DNA of 64,000 nucleotides from Clostridiales bacterium (lineage in GTDB: Bacteria > Bacillota > Clostridia > TANB77 > SIG350), in assembly GCA_015056545.1 (NCBI GenBank), contig SVGE01000005.1:1-64000 (forward strand). Reading direction: 5' to 3'. Shown here piece by piece: positions 25,769-35,054 of this stretch. Each line of letters begins with the position of its first letter. The stretch's first letter is position 1. A program made the translations under genes and the position numbers. The notes under the pieces were generated by a model. It searched no databases. It was not told where the DNA came from and was given only the letters and a program-made list of their open reading frames with translations.

Positions 25769-26194
25769 TTATATTGTATTTTCTCCATAAATTGCATCAA
25801 TTAAGTTATTATTAATTTTTAAACTTTTTAAAACTATTGTATTCTCTTCTCCTGCAACAATATACTTAACTGTTATTTCTATATTTTTAAAAACATTATA
25901 TTCATTTCCATTTACAGATAACATATCTCCATCTTCTGTAACATCCACTGTAACAGTATAATTCTCATTATCTACATATGGAAAATATTCTGCTTCATCA
26001 TTTATTAAAGTATATTCTGTAGCTTGTAATTCCTCTGTTTTAGAAATTGCAATATTTATAGCTTGAGATAATCTTTCTGCATTTTTTACATTTTTAAGCG
26101 AATTAGTATACACTGTTATATTAAGCAATAAAAATACAGTTAAAATCATTAAAGCAAATACAAGCTCAGCTATTGTATAACCTCTTTTTTTCAT
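25769..26194 (-). CDS. Minor prepilin (PilV-like, type IV N-methylation motif)
   Basis: About 141 residues from the ATG at 26194; a GTG nine bases upstream lies in the ribosome site GGGTGG. The leader MKKRG is followed by YTIAELVFALMILTVFLLLN, a classical prepilin motif with Glu at +5. The mature part includes ERLSQAINIAISKTEELQATEY. It is the only pilin here with the canonical Glu5. It overlaps the end of pilD by 4 bases, so translation is coupled. Confidence 0.82.
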   Translation of the reverse strand: MKKRGYTIAELVFALMILTVFLLLNITVYTNSLKNVKNAERLSQAINIAISKTEELQATEYTLINDEAEYFPYVDNENYTVTVDVTEDGDMLSVNGNEYNVFKNIEITVKYIVAGEENTIVLKSLKINNNLIDAIYGENTI

Positions 26195-26985
26195 ATAATC
26201 CACCCACTAATATTTTCATATATATTGCTCAAAAAATCAATATTTTTTGTTAATAAAATACATATTGTTATAATTCCTATGTACACTGCTGGATTAATTT
26301 TTATTCTGCAAATAAATTTGTTTAATATTTTACTTATTAAAGCCAATAACATTGTACAAGTAGTTATCATTAATCCAAAATTATATGCAATAAAAGATAC
26401 TAATAAAGCTAATTCTAAAAAATTTTCAAATCTAGTTTCATTAACTTTTAGCATAGCCATTATTGTATATACTATTAAACATATTAATAACAATTCTGCT
26501 GTTTGTAAAAATGAAATTTTAAACATTTCTAAATCAAAAAAAGCTAAATATATTGTTCTAAATAATATTCCAAATAATATTGTTGTCACATTTATATGAT
26601 TAGCTTCTTTTGCCATTCCAATTATCATAATTATTATTGCTAAAAATAAAATGTTGTATACTAATTCAGGTAATCTTATTATTAAATTTGATACATTTAT
26701 TCCCATTGTTAATGCTAATAATATAAATAATATTCCTGTGAATATTTCAAATAAAATATATCTTTTACTTATAGTTTCTTTACAATATCTACATTTTCCA
26801 CCCAAAAATATGTAACTTAATACAGGTATTAAATCAAAAAATCCTAATTTATGTTCACATTTAGGACAATATGATCTTGTATGTGTTATATCTTCTCCCC
26901 TAGGTATTCTATATACAGATAGTGTAAAAAAACTACCAAATAAAACTCCAATTATTCCAATTACGCAATATATAAATATGTTCAT
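26191..26985 (-). CDS. pilD: Prepilin peptidase/methylase PilD homologue, probably protease-defective
   Basis: A 264-residue protein with seven or eight membrane helices. The N-terminal cytoplasmic loop is classical: GSFFTLSVYRIPRGED, CPKCEHKLGFFDLIPVLSYIFLGGKCRYC. The two aspartates of the aspartyl peptidase (ID...IP and GxGD motifs) are not visible. The first site reads MIIGMAKEANHIN and the second KVNETRFENFL. Cleavage may have moved to another residue or another protein, or activity may be lost while methylation remains. It is placed between the major pilin and minor pilins. Confidence 0.82.
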   Translation of the reverse strand: MNIFIYCVIGIIGVLFGSFFTLSVYRIPRGEDITHTRSYCPKCEHKLGFFDLIPVLSYIFLGGKCRYCKETISKRYILFEIFTGILFILLALTMGINVSNLIIRLPELVYNILFLAIIIMIIGMAKEANHINVTTILFGILFRTIYLAFFDLEMFKISFLQTAELLLICLIVYTIMAMLKVNETRFENFLELALLVSFIAYNFGLMITTCTMLLALISKILNKFICRIKINPAVYIGIITICILLTKNIDFLSNIYENISGWII

Positions 26986-27007
26986 ATCTTTTCTCCTTTA
27001 TAGATTT

Positions 27008-27038
27008 AAAGGCATATACAAATTATGCATATGCCTTT
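27008..27038 (-). terminator. Hairpin between major pilin and pilD
   Basis: GGCATAT...ATATGCC followed by TTTAAA on the minus strand. It could act as a leaky terminator or a 3' stabiliser that raises the major pilin relative to downstream genes. Confidence 0.5.
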
Positions 27039-27058
27039 TATAAGTAATTTTTAATTTA

Positions 27059-27625
27059 TTATTCTGCACCATATACTGTGTCAGTTAATGTAGCAGCATT
27101 ATTGTTTCCTAAACTATAAGAAGTTATAGGTAATGCAGCTTCTAAAATAGTATCAGTAGTAGAAGTTGTTGATCTATTAAATAATGCTGTTTCAGCATCA
27201 TTTAATGTAGCTTTTACACCTCTAATATGGTAAACTGTACTAGTTTCTGGATCTACACAGAATTCTGACATTTTTTCATCAGTTAATCCTAATCCTAATT
27301 TAACACCTGCACCAGTTTTAAATGCATATAAATCTACGTCTGGAACTGCAGCATTTACATTTTTACCAGTTACTGGATCGTTAGATAATATATCTGTCCA
27401 TTTAGCTGTTGCAGAAGTTTCTCCTAAGTTAGCGATAGCAACGTCAACATAGTTTGTTAATGTTTTTGTTGTAACTGCTTCTTGTATTACAGATATATCA
27501 TTATAGAATACAGCTAATTTAGCTTGTTCTGGTGAATCACCACTTGACCAAATTACAGCAGCTGTTAATATAATTAATACGATAATTGTAATAATTAAAG
27601 CAACTAAAGAAATACCTTTTTTCAT
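27059..27625 (-). CDS. Major pilin-like protein
   Basis: About 188 residues from the ATG at 27625, with AAGGAGG upstream; a GTG at 27634 falls in that site. The leader MKKG is followed by ISLVALIITIIVLIILTAAVIW, a prepilin helix lacking Glu5 (Ala instead). The exposed domain is rich in Ala, Thr, Asn and Asp with two Cys-free halves apart from one FCVDPETSTVY. Good ribosome site, central position and a hairpin after it suggest high expression as the main pilus subunit. The N-terminus closely resembles that of the large surface pilin at 20513. Confidence 0.78.
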   Translation of the reverse strand: MKKGISLVALIITIIVLIILTAAVIWSSGDSPEQAKLAVFYNDISVIQEAVTTKTLTNYVDVAIANLGETSATAKWTDILSNDPVTGKNVNAAVPDVDLYAFKTGAGVKLGLGLTDEKMSEFCVDPETSTVYHIRGVKATLNDAETALFNRSTTSTTDTILEAALPITSYSLGNNNAATLTDTVYGAE

Positions 27626-27698
27626 ATATTTCACCTCCTTTTTCTTTTGTAATATATCTATATAAATTTCTATTTTTTTTAGAAACTTATAACCTAAA

Positions 27699-28160
27699 TT
27701 ATAACTTTATAAAACTACTATTCCCACCTGTTGGTGTAGTATTATCCAAATCTATTTCTGATTCTTCATCATCTGGCAGAACTGGTGCTAGATCTGGTCT
27801 AGAATTAGTTGTCCTTTCTTCTTCTTCAGTCAAACCATCTAACTCAAGTACTTCATTTCTATTATCACTTTGAGAGAATGGATCTTCTCTACCTTGATAG
27901 TAATCTTTTAAATCTCTATGCATATCAAGTTCGTCATCAGTATATCTGACTTCAATAGAAGTGTCAAGTCCTTCTTCAAATTCTTTATCTATTTCATAAT
28001 CTTTTTTATCTATATTTTCATATACTATTTCTTTAAGTTCTAATTTTTCTGGTGAAAGAAATATATAATAAATAACTCCTACTGCAACTATAATTATTAC
28101 TGTTATTACAACTGATATTAAATTAATAATTGCTGCATTACCCTTTTTATTATTTATCAT
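27699..28160 (-). CDS. Pilus-locus membrane protein, acidic tail
   Basis: A 153-residue protein with MINNKKGNAAIINLISVV, a KKG junction and a hydrophobic helix (about residues 12-33). The long acidic, Pro- and Asp-rich exposed part includes LTEEEERTTNSRPDLAPVLPDDEESEID. No family is recognised. It lies between PilO and the major pilin in the operon, the position of a PilP-like lipoprotein in Gram-negatives, but the sequence shows no such similarity. It may be an accessory pilin or a linker. Confidence 0.55.
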   Translation of the reverse strand: MINNKKGNAAIINLISVVITVIIIVAVGVIYYIFLSPEKLELKEIVYENIDKKDYEIDKEFEEGLDTSIEVRYTDDELDMHRDLKDYYQGREDPFSQSDNRNEVLELDGLTEEEERTTNSRPDLAPVLPDDEESEIDLDNTTPTGGNSSFIKL

Positions 28161-28176
28161 ATTTTTTCTCCTTTCT

Positions 28177-28755
28177 TTACATTACTATATTTATATTTTT
28201 TATTACAAATGTTGCTTTTAAATTATTAGCCCCTTCTGTTACAATAATAATATCTTCCGCTTTAAACATTAAATCCATATCCATCATTATATCATCAATA
28301 AAATTACGTATTCCAGAATATGTTCCTATTAATTCAACATTTATATCATAATTTGATGTTTGGCTTGATTTTTTAATATTAAAAGCATGTGTAAGTTCAT
28401 TATTTTCTGCAATTAAGCCAAGTTTAATCCATAATGCTTCAATATTAAATTCTCTTTCTTTTGCCAACTCAACTAATGTTTCATATGAATTTATATTCTT
28501 AATTTGTTCAAATTTTTGCTTTGATTGTTCAAAATTTTTTATTGCTGTTTTTTGTTTTTCTACAGTTTCTTCATATTTTTTTAATTCAGCATCATAGCTA
28601 TTTAAAACAACTTGATAGCTATCACCTAATTTCATTGTTTCTTTAACAGATGAAATAGTCATACCCTCTTTTATTGTTAGCCCCTTTATTGCTGAAACTC
28701 CAATCAAAGTTATAATTATTAGATCCAATATTAATAAAATCCACTTATTACTCAT
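28177..28755 (-). CDS. pilO: PilO-like pilus alignment protein
   Basis: A 192-residue protein with one N-terminal membrane helix (residues 5-25), a coiled coil (about 45-90, YDAELKKYEETVEKQKTAIKN) and a C-terminal ferredoxin-like domain (YDINVELIGTYSGIRNFIDDI). This is the classical PilO layout. It partners with PilN and PilM between membrane and platform. Its start overlaps the stop of the PilM-PilN fusion gene, showing coupled translation. Confidence 0.8.
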   Translation of the reverse strand: MSNKWILLILDLIIITLIGVSAIKGLTIKEGMTISSVKETMKLGDSYQVVLNSYDAELKKYEETVEKQKTAIKNFEQSKQKFEQIKNINSYETLVELAKEREFNIEALWIKLGLIAENNELTHAFNIKKSSQTSNYDINVELIGTYSGIRNFIDDIMMDMDLMFKAEDIIIVTEGANNLKATFVIKNINIVM

Positions 28756-30425
28756 AATATCTCTCCCATAATTGTTATCTTTATCATGCTACCTTCTTCA
28801 TTTTCAATACTAGTGCTAATATTATCCATTACTTCTTCATTTTTTAATCTACTTACAAAAAAACCTAATTCCGCATAATCACTACATTCTGCACTTATTT
28901 TTACTTGATTTCGTGTATCTATTGTAATTTTTGTAACTGTAACTTTATCTGGTATTACCATAGCTATACCATCTAATAATCTTGGAACATCATATGATGC
29001 ACCATTTATTTCTAGTAATTCAGCATTTAATGTTTCTATTTTATCAATTAATCTATCATATTCCATTTTACCTGTAGTTATAGTTTTTGTATCATTTTCT
29101 ACTTCAAGCACTTTCGTTTGAATAGCCGAAATCTCATCATTTATAAAATTAGTATTTTCTTCATATTTATTTTTTACCATATTAGAAGAATAAATATATG
29201 TAGCTAATACTAGAGCCCATAATACTGTTTGTAAAATTAATGTTGAATTTCCTATTTTTAAACTAAATTCTTTTTTAGGTTTTGAAATAGATTCCTTTTC
29301 ATCTTTTTTTATAGCCACTTTATCTTTTACTTTAGATACAGCACCACTAATCTTACTAACTACTTTATTATCTTTTATTGCTTCTATTTCAGCTGAAAGT
29401 TGTCCATTTGTATTAAAGTTAATATTTTGATTTAATATTCTTCCACTAGCAACTGCTAAAGCTATCGCTGAATTCACTTCTGTATAATCTTTTATTTTAT
29501 TTGATAAATTAGGATTATTTGAAATAAAAAATGGTTTTAATATTTCACAATTAATATCTTCAATTAAACCTTCAAAATATAAATCAATATTATTTATAAT
29601 TACCGCATCACCTGTAATATATAAATTATTTATCATTCCCCTATATTCTTCTAAAACTACACCTGCTCTTTGTGCAATATCATAAAGCATAGGAGTAACA
29701 TTTTCTATATCCTCTGTATTAGTATCATCAATAACTAAATCTTTTGTATTTTCATTATATAATGTTATACTTTTACATTTTTCATATGATTTTGAATATG
29801 AATTATATTTTTGATTTAATTTTGCTAAAATATTACTCATACCAATATTTATATTAACTATTTTTTTAACTTGTCCTTGTAAGACAATTGTTAAAGTAGA
29901 TAGTGAATCTATATTTAATATTGCAAAATTAGATTTATTATCTATATTTAATAAGCTTAAATTAGCAATTGGTATAGGTAATATCTTTCTTACTTTACCT
30001 TTTACAATTTTCTTAGAATTTCCTATATCTGTTTTATTAGCTGAAATATATATAACCTCATTAGTATCTTCATCATACCTTTTTGGGCTTGAAATATATT
30101 TTGATTCTACACTTGTAGGAGTTATATTTAATTTTGGACATATTTCTTGTTCAAATCTTAAATTCAAATTTTTTCTCATACCTGAATCAGGCATACCTGC
30201 AAAAACATCATCAAAATAATTATAGAATTCATTTCTTAGATTAGTAGCTACTTCTGCAGCACCATATGTTGAAGTTTCTTTTAATATATTTTCAATAGCC
30301 ATATTTAAATTTTCATAGCAAACAACACCATAAGCTTCAACTTTTGGCTCTTTATCTTTTTCATTTAAGACTTTAGCATATTTTATAAAATTATTGTCTA
30401 TATGCAATCCCAAACAATATGGCAT
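28752..30425 (-). CDS. PilM-PilN fusion protein
   Basis: A 557-residue protein joining two usually separate pilus parts. Residues 1-350 are actin-like PilM (MPYCLGLHIDNNFIKYAKV; SNFAILNIDSLSTLTIVLQG; NLYITGDAVIINNID). A basic linker (DKVAIKKDEKESISKPKKEF) follows, then a membrane helix (about 405-425) and a PilN-like part with coiled coil and LLDGIAMVIPDKVTVTKI. PilM normally binds the N-terminal tail of PilN, so the fusion fixes that contact. It is followed directly by PilO. Confidence 0.82.
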   Translation of the reverse strand: MPYCLGLHIDNNFIKYAKVLNEKDKEPKVEAYGVVCYENLNMAIENILKETSTYGAAEVATNLRNEFYNYFDDVFAGMPDSGMRKNLNLRFEQEICPKLNITPTSVESKYISSPKRYDEDTNEVIYISANKTDIGNSKKIVKGKVRKILPIPIANLSLLNIDNKSNFAILNIDSLSTLTIVLQGQVKKIVNINIGMSNILAKLNQKYNSYSKSYEKCKSITLYNENTKDLVIDDTNTEDIENVTPMLYDIAQRAGVVLEEYRGMINNLYITGDAVIINNIDLYFEGLIEDINCEILKPFFISNNPNLSNKIKDYTEVNSAIALAVASGRILNQNINFNTNGQLSAEIEAIKDNKVVSKISGAVSKVKDKVAIKKDEKESISKPKKEFSLKIGNSTLILQTVLWALVLATYIYSSNMVKNKYEENTNFINDEISAIQTKVLEVENDTKTITTGKMEYDRLIDKIETLNAELLEINGASYDVPRLLDGIAMVIPDKVTVTKITIDTRNQVKISAECSDYAELGFFVSRLKNEEVMDNISTSIENEEGSMIKITIMGEIL

Positions 30426-30449
30426 ATTTCTTCTCCCCCTCGTATTTTT

Positions 30450-31190
30450 TTACATTCTTGATAAAAATGTTGTTAAATGAGCATATGTCATTTTAACTGT
30501 TAACATTAAGTTATTATCATAACCTAATAAAATCCCTGCATCTGTATAACTTTTAATTATTTTAGCTGTATTTGTTTCTTCTTGATCAATTCTGTATCTA
30601 TGCATTAAAATTAAAAATTCTTCTCTTGTAATTTCACCATATAATGGTATCATATGATATTTAATAAACATATCACCATTTTTAGGTTTTTTAACGCTCT
30701 GTGTTATTTTATAATCATAATCATATATTTTATGATACAAAATATAATTCATTACATCTAAATAGTATTCAATGCTTTTTATTTCACTAGATGTAAAGTA
30801 TTTTGTATTTCTATCAATTAATTCACGTGCTTTATCAATTAAATTTTTTGCTGTTTTATATTCACTATTTGTTAACCATTCTTTATTTGCTAAACTTGTT
30901 AATTTTCTATCTGTTGCAACTAATGCATAATTATCGTTTTTGTAATCATCTTGTTTTTGGTATTTATAATATATAAGCATATTATTTTGTTCAAAATATT
31001 TAAATAATATATCATAAAATTCAACTATATCTACATTTTTTCCTAATTGGCTATAAGATTTTCTTTCGATTATTCCGATATCCCTAGCCCAATTATATCC
31101 ACTTTCATACCAATTTTCCGCATTAACACATATAGTAATAGCAAACAACATAACAATTGATAATACTATGGTTTTAAAATATTTTTTCAT
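30450..31190 (-). CDS. Secreted SLH-like repeat protein at the head of the pilus operon
   Basis: A 246-residue protein with a signal peptide (1-24, ending CVNAEN) and two SLH-like segments: NWYESGYNWARDIGIIERKSYS...VDIVEFYDILFKYF near the N-terminus and IIKSYTDAGILLGYDNNLMLTVKMTYAHLTTFL near the end. SLH domains bind secondary cell-wall polymers. The match is weak, so it may be a divergent version. It is first in the pilus operon and might help anchor the pilus machinery in the wall, which is inference. Confidence 0.6.
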   Translation of the reverse strand: MKKYFKTIVLSIVMLFAITICVNAENWYESGYNWARDIGIIERKSYSQLGKNVDIVEFYDILFKYFEQNNMLIYYKYQKQDDYKNDNYALVATDRKLTSLANKEWLTNSEYKTAKNLIDKARELIDRNTKYFTSSEIKSIEYYLDVMNYILYHKIYDYDYKITQSVKKPKNGDMFIKYHMIPLYGEITREEFLILMHRYRIDQEETNTAKIIKSYTDAGILLGYDNNLMLTVKMTYAHLTTFLSRM

Positions 31191-31323
31191 ATTTCACCCC
31201 ATCCTTAATTTATTACAATAATATTTTCACATAATGGTCTCATAAAGTCAATTAAATTACAACAAAAACATAATTTGTAATATTTTTGTAATATTTCTGT
31301 AATATTTTGTTATTCATTGTCAT

Positions 31324-31749
31324 TTAATGATGTGAACAACCTTCACAACATCCACTGCAAATATCTATTTTTATATCTGTTCTGTTATTTTTATCTAAAT
31401 AATCTTTTATAGCAGTTTTCACAGCTTCCTCTGCTAAAACTGAACAATGCAATTTAACTGGTGGAAGCCCATCTAAAGCTTCTACAACAGCCTTATTTGT
31501 TAATTCTAATGCCTCTTGAATTGGTTTACCTTTAATTAGTTCTGTTGCCATACTACTAGTTGCAATAGCCGCACCACATCCAAATGTTTTAAACTTAACA
31601 TCAACAATAATATCATTTTCTATTTTAAGATATATTTTCATTATATCTCCACATTTAGCATTTCCTACTTCACCTATTCCATCTGCATTTTCTATTTCTC
31701 CTACATTTCTCGGATTTGAGAAATGATCCATTACTTTTTCTGAGTACAT
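31324..31749 (-). CDS. iscU: Iron-sulfur cluster scaffold IscU/NifU-like
   Basis: A 141-residue scaffold. MDHFSNPRNVGEIENADGIGEVGNAKCGD begins the family signature, followed by FKTFGCGAAIATSSMATELIKGK and LHCSVLAEEAVK, giving the three cluster-binding cysteines. The C-terminus has an unusual CSGCCEGCSHH tail rich in Cys and His. It assembles iron-sulfur clusters with the cysteine desulfurase encoded 55 bases upstream. The pair is the typical clostridial nifSU arrangement. Confidence 0.93.
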   Translation of the reverse strand: MYSEKVMDHFSNPRNVGEIENADGIGEVGNAKCGDIMKIYLKIENDIIVDVKFKTFGCGAAIATSSMATELIKGKPIQEALELTNKAVVEALDGLPPVKLHCSVLAEEAVKTAIKDYLDKNNRTDIKIDICSGCCEGCSHH

Positions 31750-31804
31750 AATTTCCCTCCATTATATTATTTTATTTTTTTCATATAATTATTCTTTTTT
31801 GTAT

Positions 31805-32992
31805 TTATTTGTTATTTTGTTTTAATACTTCTTCATATAGTGGTGACATTTGTCTTAATCTATCCACTATTTGAACTAAATTATCCACAACATAATCCAC
31901 ATCTTGCACAGTGTTATCTCTTCCAAATGTAGTTCTAAGTGAACCATGTGCTATTTCATGTTTTAAACCAATTGCTAATAAAACATGTGATGGATCTAAT
32001 GAACCTGATGTACACGCTGAACCACTTGAAGCATATATTCCTTTAATATCTAACATTAATAAAAGTGATTCCCCTTCTATAAATTCAAATGAAAAATTAG
32101 CATTACCAGGTAATCTTTGTGTTCTATGTCCATTAAGTTTAACATATGGTATTTTTTCTTCAACTTTTTTAATATATAAATCTCTTAATTTTATTAAATG
32201 AGCATTATATGAATCAAATTCATCATAAATTAATTCAATAGCTTTTCCAAGCCCAACTATACCAGCTACATTTTCTGTTCCTGCCCTTTTTCCTTTTTCT
32301 TGATGTCCACCGTCAATCACACTATGAAATATTATTCCTTTTCTAACATATAAAGCACCTACACCCTTAGGGCCATAAAACTTATGAGCAGATAAAGATA
32401 ACGCATCAATATTCATTTTTTCAACATCTATTCTTACGTTTCCAATCGCTTGTACTGCATCTGTATGAAATAGTACTCCTTTGCTTCTAGCAAGTTTTCC
32501 AATCTCTTCAATATCTTGAATTGTACCTATTTCATTATTTGCAAACATAATACTTATTAATACTGTTGTTGGTCTAATTGCATTTTCTAATTCTTGAATT
32601 GATATTAAACCATCTTTATCTACATTTAAATACGTTACTTCATATCCTTCTTTCTCTAATTTTTTGCAAGTATTCAATACTGCTGGATGTTCAATTTTAG
32701 TTGTAATTAAGTGATTTCCTTTTCTTTTATTAGCATGCATAATTCCTTTTATTGCTAAATTATCACTTTCACTTCCACCTGCTGTAAAATATATTTCCTC
32801 TGGTTTTGAATTTAAAACTTTAGCAACTCTTTCTCTTGCTTCATCAAGGGCTTGTTTGCTTTTTCTTGCAATACCATAAACTGATGATGCATTACCATAA
32901 TTTTCTGAAAAATATGGTAACATTTCATTTAAAACTCTTTTATCTACAGCAGTTGTTGCTGCATGATCTAAATATATTTCTTTATTTAACAT
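31805..32992 (-). CDS. iscS: Cysteine desulfurase (NifS/IscS family)
   Basis: A 395-residue PLP enzyme. YLDHAATTAVD starts the family motif, the PLP Lys is in SLSAHKFYGPKGVGALY (about residue 203), and the catalytic Cys lies in SSGSACTSGSLDPSHVL (about residue 327). It removes sulfur from cysteine for cluster assembly and thiolation. It is followed by iscU on the same strand. The start has AAGAGGT. Confidence 0.95.
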   Translation of the reverse strand: MLNKEIYLDHAATTAVDKRVLNEMLPYFSENYGNASSVYGIARKSKQALDEARERVAKVLNSKPEEIYFTAGGSESDNLAIKGIMHANKRKGNHLITTKIEHPAVLNTCKKLEKEGYEVTYLNVDKDGLISIQELENAIRPTTVLISIMFANNEIGTIQDIEEIGKLARSKGVLFHTDAVQAIGNVRIDVEKMNIDALSLSAHKFYGPKGVGALYVRKGIIFHSVIDGGHQEKGKRAGTENVAGIVGLGKAIELIYDEFDSYNAHLIKLRDLYIKKVEEKIPYVKLNGHRTQRLPGNANFSFEFIEGESLLLMLDIKGIYASSGSACTSGSLDPSHVLLAIGLKHEIAHGSLRTTFGRDNTVQDVDYVVDNLVQIVDRLRQMSPLYEEVLKQNNK

Positions 32993-33030
32993 AAAATACC
33001 TCTTTTCAAATAAAAACTATATAATATATT

Positions 33031-34122
33031 TTATACATTAAATCTAAATAATGTAACATCTCCATCTTGCATTATATAATCTTTTCCTTCTAATCTTACT
33101 AAACCTTTTTCCTTTGCAGTTACAATACTACCACAATTCATTAAATCATTAAATGAGACAATTTCAGCTCTGATAAAGCCTCTTTCAATATCTGAGTGAA
33201 TCTTTCCTGCTGCTTGTGGTGCTTTTGTTCCTGCTTTAATTGTCCAAGCTCTAACTTCTGGCTCACCTGCTGTTAAAAAAGATATTAAACCTAATAATTT
33301 ATAACTTGATTTAATTAGTTTATCTAAACCAGATTCTTCAAGTCCAAATTCATGTAACATTTCTTTTTTATCTTCATCATCTAAACCTGCTAAATCTTCT
33401 TCAAACTTTACGCATAGTGGAATTACTTCTGCATTTTCTTCACTTGCGATATTTCGTAAATTATTTACATTTACATCATTTTCTAAATCATTTAATTGTT
33501 CTTCTGATACATTTGCAACATAAATAACTGGTTTTGAAGATAAAAGATATAAATCTTTTATTGTTTCTTTTTCATCATCTGCTAAAACATCTAAATTTGC
33601 TTTTTTACCATCTACTAAAAGATTATTTAATTTTTCTAATGCATTAATTTCTGTTTGATATTTTTTGTCACCTTTAAGCATTTTTCTTGCTCTGTCTAAT
33701 CTTTTTTGTATTGTTTCCATATCTGCTAAAATTAATTCTAAATTTATTGTTTCTATATCTCTTCTTGAATCAATACTACCATCAACATGAACAACATTTG
33801 CGTTTTCAAAACATCTAACAACATGAACTATTGCATCAACTTCTCTAATATGTGATAAAAATTTATTTCCTAATCCTTCACCTTTACTTGCTCCTTTTAC
33901 TAAACCTGCAATATCTACAAATTCAGTTACAGCATATGTAATTTTTTCAGGATTATACATTTTTGCTAAAGCATCTATTCTTTCATCTGGTACTGTTACA
34001 ACACCTACATTTGGTTCTATTGTACAAAAAGGATAATTTGCACATTCAGCACCAGCTTTTGTAATTGAATTAAATAAAGTACTTTTACCTACATTAGGCA
34101 AACCTACTATTCCCATTTTCAT
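33031..34122 (-). CDS. ychF: Redox-regulated ATPase YchF
   Basis: A 363-residue Obg-family P-loop protein. G1 is GLPNVGKSTLFN (residues 6-17), then CANYPFCTIEPNVG, FVDIAGLVKGASKGEGLGNKFL, a coiled-coil arm, and a C-terminal TGS domain ending KDYIMQDGDVTLFRFNV. YchF prefers ATP and binds ribosomes. AGGAGGT is right before the ATG. The 240 bases between it and tRNA-Met hold only AT-rich spacer and the tRNA promoter. Confidence 0.97.
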   Translation of the reverse strand: MKMGIVGLPNVGKSTLFNSITKAGAECANYPFCTIEPNVGVVTVPDERIDALAKMYNPEKITYAVTEFVDIAGLVKGASKGEGLGNKFLSHIREVDAIVHVVRCFENANVVHVDGSIDSRRDIETINLELILADMETIQKRLDRARKMLKGDKKYQTEINALEKLNNLLVDGKKANLDVLADDEKETIKDLYLLSSKPVIYVANVSEEQLNDLENDVNVNNLRNIASEENAEVIPLCVKFEEDLAGLDDEDKKEMLHEFGLEESGLDKLIKSSYKLLGLISFLTAGEPEVRAWTIKAGTKAPQAAGKIHSDIERGFIRAEIVSFNDLMNCGSIVTAKEKGLVRLEGKDYIMQDGDVTLFRFNV

Positions 34123-34318
34123 AATACATACCTCCTTAATTTTTGCCTTATATATTTTATACTATTATTCCCTAATATTCAATATTTTTACTTAAAATAT
34201 TACATTTAAAATATATAAATATTTAATGTACATCATTTATATCTTTTAATTAAATTCTTGCTTTCTTAAGTTTATTCTATCAGTTTTTCGACTTTTTTAT
34301 TTTTTTTTAATTTTAGTA

Positions 34319-34347
34319 TTGACAACTGATATAAAATGTTTTATACT
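34319..34347 (+). promoter_or_regulatory. Sigma-A promoter of the tRNA-Met/tRNA-Tyr unit
   Basis: TTGACA (34319-34324), 17-base spacer, TATACT (34342-34347), 20 bases before tRNA-Met. Confidence 0.8.
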
Positions 34348-34366
34348 AATAAAGCATTTAGCTGAT

Positions 34367-34443
34367 GCGCCTTTAGCTCAGTTGGTTAGAGCAACCGGCT
34401 CATAACCGGTTGGTCCGGAGTTCGAGTCTCTGAAGGCGCACCA
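34367..34443 (+). tRNA. tRNA-Met (CAT), elongator type
   Basis: A 77-base cloverleaf with acceptor GCGCCTT/AAGGCGC, D-arm GCTC..GAGC, anticodon loop CTCATAA and encoded CCA. The sequence resembles clostridial elongator tRNA-Met; tRNA-Ile2 (CAT with lysidine) cannot be fully excluded. Initiator features (mismatched first pair) are absent. Confidence 0.85.
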
Positions 34444-34453
34444 TTATTTATTT

Positions 34454-34758
<305 letters not shown>

Positions 34759-34761
34759 AAA

Positions 34762-34791
34762 AACGGTATTTAAAAATACCGTTTTTTTATT
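34762..34791 (+). terminator. Terminator after tRNA-Tyr
   Basis: AAACGGTATTT and AAATACCGTTT stem with a T7 tail. Confidence 0.85.
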
Positions 34792-34830
34792 TTTTCTTTT
34801 AATAAATTCTATAAAAATCCATTTGTTCGA

Positions 34831-34859
34831 TTGTATTCATTTGGAAAATATTGTATAAT
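34831..34859 (+). promoter_or_regulatory. Promoter of the small hydrophobic peptide gene
   Basis: TTGTAT (34831-34836), 17-base spacer, TATAAT (34854-34859). Confidence 0.65.
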
Positions 34860-34900
34860 TTCTTTCATAGGAAATGAATAACAAAGCAGATGTGAGTGTT

Positions 34901-34942
34901 ACCACTTAGCAACATAGTTTTACTATGAGAAAGCGAGGTGGT
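34901..34942 (+). promoter_or_regulatory. Hairpin hiding the toxin ribosome site
   Basis: ACCACTTAGC (34901-34910) pairs with GCGAGGTGGT (34933-34942), with one mismatch and one wobble, around an inner CATAG/CTATG hairpin. The Shine-Dalgarno GAGGTG (34935-34940) is inside the stem, so the full transcript should be poorly translated, as in type I toxin mRNAs. Confidence 0.65.
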
Positions 34943-34946
34943 GTTT

Positions 34947-35054
34947 ATGGTAAAATTCTTAATATTCCTAATTATAGGATTTATAATTTCATTAACCATA
35001 AATATTGCCTTGCTATGTATCATTTACATACAATGGGTAAATAAACAGCTATAA
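34947..35054 (+). CDS. Small hydrophobic peptide, candidate type I toxin
   Basis: A 35-residue peptide, MVKFLIFLIIGFIIS onward, one membrane helix and a short polar tail (QWVNKQL). It starts six bases after GAGGTG. It resembles Fst/Ldr/TxpA-type toxins in size and layout but no named family was recognised. It has its own promoter, a ribosome-site hairpin and a convergent antisense transcript over its 3' end. Toxicity is inferred from architecture only. Confidence 0.6.
   Translation: MVKFLIFLIIGFIISLTINIALLCIIYIQWVNKQL

Noticed and set aside
34367-34443. Initiator tRNA-fMet or tRNA-Ile2 reading of the CAT tRNA
   Set aside because: The first acceptor pair is matched, unlike fMet, and overall similarity favours elongator Met, though Ile2 is not strictly excluded.
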